This document shows positions 61,545 to 64,000 of a stretch of DNA of 64,000 nt, piece by piece. The stretch is from Catonia carolina (taxonomy: Eukaryota > Arthropoda > Insecta > Hemiptera > Achilidae): positions 132,992,171 through 133,056,170 of the forward strand of contig JAQMRL010000002.1 in NCBI GenBank assembly GCA_035578175.1, written 5' to 3'. The notes below the pieces were generated by a model. The model saw only the letters and a list, made by a program, of their open reading frames with translations. It ran no database searches and had not been told where the DNA came from. Position 1 is the stretch's first letter, and each line of letters starts with the position of its first letter. A program made the position numbers and the translations under genes.

Positions 61545-63050
61545 AGATGTCGCAACTTTAAATAGGCTATAATTTAAAAAAAATCGTATACTTATTTCCA
61601 ACAGCTTCATATTATATTTAATTTGCGTAAACAATGATCTCAAAGCTTCCAGTAAATGAACTAAAACATAAAACTACATCAGTAGGAATAACGCTCAAAA
61701 TAGGCTATATGCATACACAATTAATACTACCTATGGACTTGAAATAATCTATTAATTTAATAAATAATAATATAATTATTTATAATTTTTATATTGAATT
61801 CAATTACCTGTTTAATATTTAGTTGTGGATGGTTAGTATTTGACGAATTCTTTATCAAAATTCTATTCTTAATTAAGATAAATCCCACACAATGAAATAG
61901 TTCTACTGAATTTGCGATTTTGTTAAGCACAGAAAACAGTTTCAATTAAATTCAATAAACTTAAATCTGTAAAATTACTCATAATTGTTATTTAAATTAA
62001 ACAAAATCCGGGCACGTACGGAAAGAAATGTATTTACAAGAAAGTCAGCTAATTGAGTCTTTCCTCCCGATCGCACCAACAACTACTGAAAACTGACAAA
62101 CCTTCCCCTAACAATCAGTAAGACACGGGATAGAAATGAGTGTACGCGTGTGTGTGTTCCACGTGTATGTGTAGTAGTGGTGGTGGTAAAGAGAATGGGA
62201 AATCCCAACGTAACAAGAAATGGAGTGACTGGAGAAATAACGTATGAAAGATAAAAGAGAAAGATAGCTAGTATCTTACCGAATATAATATGCTAAGAGA
62301 TGAGAGAAAAAGAAAATAGTTGTCAAAACAAGAACGGAAGAAGCGTTTCATTTTGAGTCGGGTGGGAGAGTTGATGAAGAAACTTGTGGTGGGGGAAGTT
62401 ATAGTTAGCCTGTTTCCGTAAACCTAAACATCTGTGCCGTAATGAAATTTCTTTAATAGAAAAAGAAATGAATTTTAGTATGCTTGCAGAAAAGGGTTTC
62501 CTATAGTGGCGGTCACAAAGGGCTTGGTCGGTGTACAAGAAACAGGCCAATTCATTCGGTAAATTCCAACCAAATAATTTTCAAGGTTTCAAAGTAAAAA
62601 TATATTGTTGATAAGTTCACTCATTTTTTCTACCCGTTATTGTATTTTATCAGTTTTGAGCGGAATTTATAGAAACCAAGTAAACTGATTATTTTAATCA
62701 ATAGGTCTGATCTGTACGACGTGTAGATAAAAATAGCTTAATTTTTATACTGAATCAATAAATTTAAAGCAATCTCGCTTTTAAAAAAAAATGAACCAAT
62801 TTTGATACCAGTTCGACGGACGTTACCACTAATTTAATTAACGAAATCCTAAATAAAGGATTAATGAAGGAAGGTTGCAGTACTAAACCAAAATCCACTA
62901 ATTTCCTTTTGGGTCTTTAAAAATTGTTGTGGAAAAATTATGAAGCATGTAGGATTAGAAGGTCATTAAACTAGACTGATTAAATATTAGTATATTAAAC
63001 ATGATTTAAATATGATTTCAACCAATTAAAAGATACTTTGATCTATCAGC
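61545..63050. other. Intergenic, nothing recognised
   Basis: A GT-rich simple stretch near 62145-62190; no supported gene. Confidence 0.45.
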
Positions 63051-63560
63051 AGTTAAATTAGTGGTGCATTCTCATTCATTCTTACCATATTTATATTCAA
63101 ACTTATTCGCCTTTTGGTGATATTTATTGTACTCTGACGTAGTCCTGATTAATTTTTGTTTTTTTGTAATCATTCCATGTTGTTGTCGTGGGTCATGGAT
63201 TTTACTTAAAAATAATTCTTTATATTTTCAGAAATTTTCTCGAGTTGCCCTTTGTGTTAGGGTTGATTTCAATTTCGTACAAGATTGCTAGTTTTAAAAC
63301 TGTTGGCCTACGTAGTCCCTAAATTTGGTGTTTGCCTGATTTTGTAATGTTATTTTTGTTGTAGAAATTTTCCGTTAAGTTACAAAGTTGCTGAAATTTT
63401 ACGGCCCTTTCTTACCTGGTTACTGTTAAAAACAGTCGCTATTTTGAATGATCTCCCCAAGTATTTAATTTCATCTGCGACTCTTCTATATTTTATTGCA
63501 GTTATTAAGATCTAATAGGTTAAACCCGTCTTATCAGAAATGCAGAGGTTTTGCCTGAGT
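63050..63560 (-). pseudogene. LINE RT C-terminal region (minus copy)
   Basis: Reverse complement matches 60630-61045 over ~415 bp. The rest of the window (63560-64000) is unassigned. Confidence 0.6.
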
Positions 63561-64000
63561 TCCTTTCGTGCATGGCTATTATTATAGACCGCGTAAACTA
63601 ACTTTTTAAGTTTTAACTAAAACTAAGTTTTTTAAGTAACCCCGTTCGTACGTTTTGGCTTTTGTTCTTTGTGAAAGCCTTAGAAGTCAGTAATCGGCTA
63701 TCTAATTGTGTTCTGATCCATTTAACTTACTCGGTTTATTTCAGTTATCTCAGTAATATCTTTCTTACACCTTATGTTTATTATTCAGCCTTAAAAGTTA
63801 GTTTTGTCCCTAATGTAGTATAATGCCTAAGATCGATAGTGTTTTTCGATCATCTTGAATACTTGTCTATAGAGGTTTTTTTCTTTCTTCCGTTCATTCG
63901 GTGAACTGCTTCTCTTCCATGAAGAACAAAGGGCTTCCGCTAAAAGCCCTTAAGTCAGTAATAATTTTTCTAAACTTATCTCTGTTTATTCCAATTTTCT

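Overview
This is AT-rich animal DNA (roughly 70% A+T) with large introns, GT-AG splice sites and dense decayed transposons. Two conserved animal genes can be assembled, both on the minus strand: a TBC1D25-type Rab GTPase-activating protein (9 coding exons, 23339 down to 1212) and a twist-type bHLH transcription factor (3 coding exons, 50539 down to 43702). The form of twist and the DD34D mariner, pogo/Tigger, hAT-like, TTAA-type and tRNA-SINE repeats fit an insect, perhaps hemipteran; the species cannot be fixed from the sequence.

Layout. 1-1.2 kb: end of TBC1D25 with a TTAA-flanked MITE behind it. 1.2-23.3 kb: TBC1D25, whose introns hold a 1,335-bp mariner with one premature stop, hammerhead-ribozyme-like repeats, tRNA-derived SINEs, two long-TIR elements with 8-bp target duplications, and LINE and mariner fragments. 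23.3-43.7 kb: about 20 kb of intergenic DNA holding several TA-flanked pogo/Tigger-like elements, a hAT-like element, TTAA elements, SINEs, LINE tails and a 171-bp unclassified insertion with a 13-bp target duplication. 43.7-50.5 kb: twist, with the C-terminal WR-motif exon at 43.7-43.8 kb, the bHLH exon at 46.7-47.0 kb and the N-terminal exon at 49.9-50.5 kb. 50.5-64 kb: upstream of twist, LINE tails in both orientations, a pogo-like MITE, two copies of a ~400-bp repeat and a Harbinger-like fragment; no further host gene was recognised.

The two genes are neighbours in the same orientation, with no sign of working together. TBC1D25 relatives act on Rab GTPases in autophagosome-lysosome fusion; Twist specifies mesoderm. 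Both reading frames are intact through every splice junction, and the key motifs are present (TBC arginine and glutamine fingers; Twist bHLH and WR motif).

The most interesting material is in the repeats. The 178-bp insertion at 13518-13695, flanked by a 10-bp target duplication, carries a sequence that folds by eye as a complete type I hammerhead ribozyme. Degenerate relatives and a second family with a different stem lie elsewhere in the TBC1D25 introns, several as inverted pairs. This is the pattern of Penelope-like elements or retrozymes.
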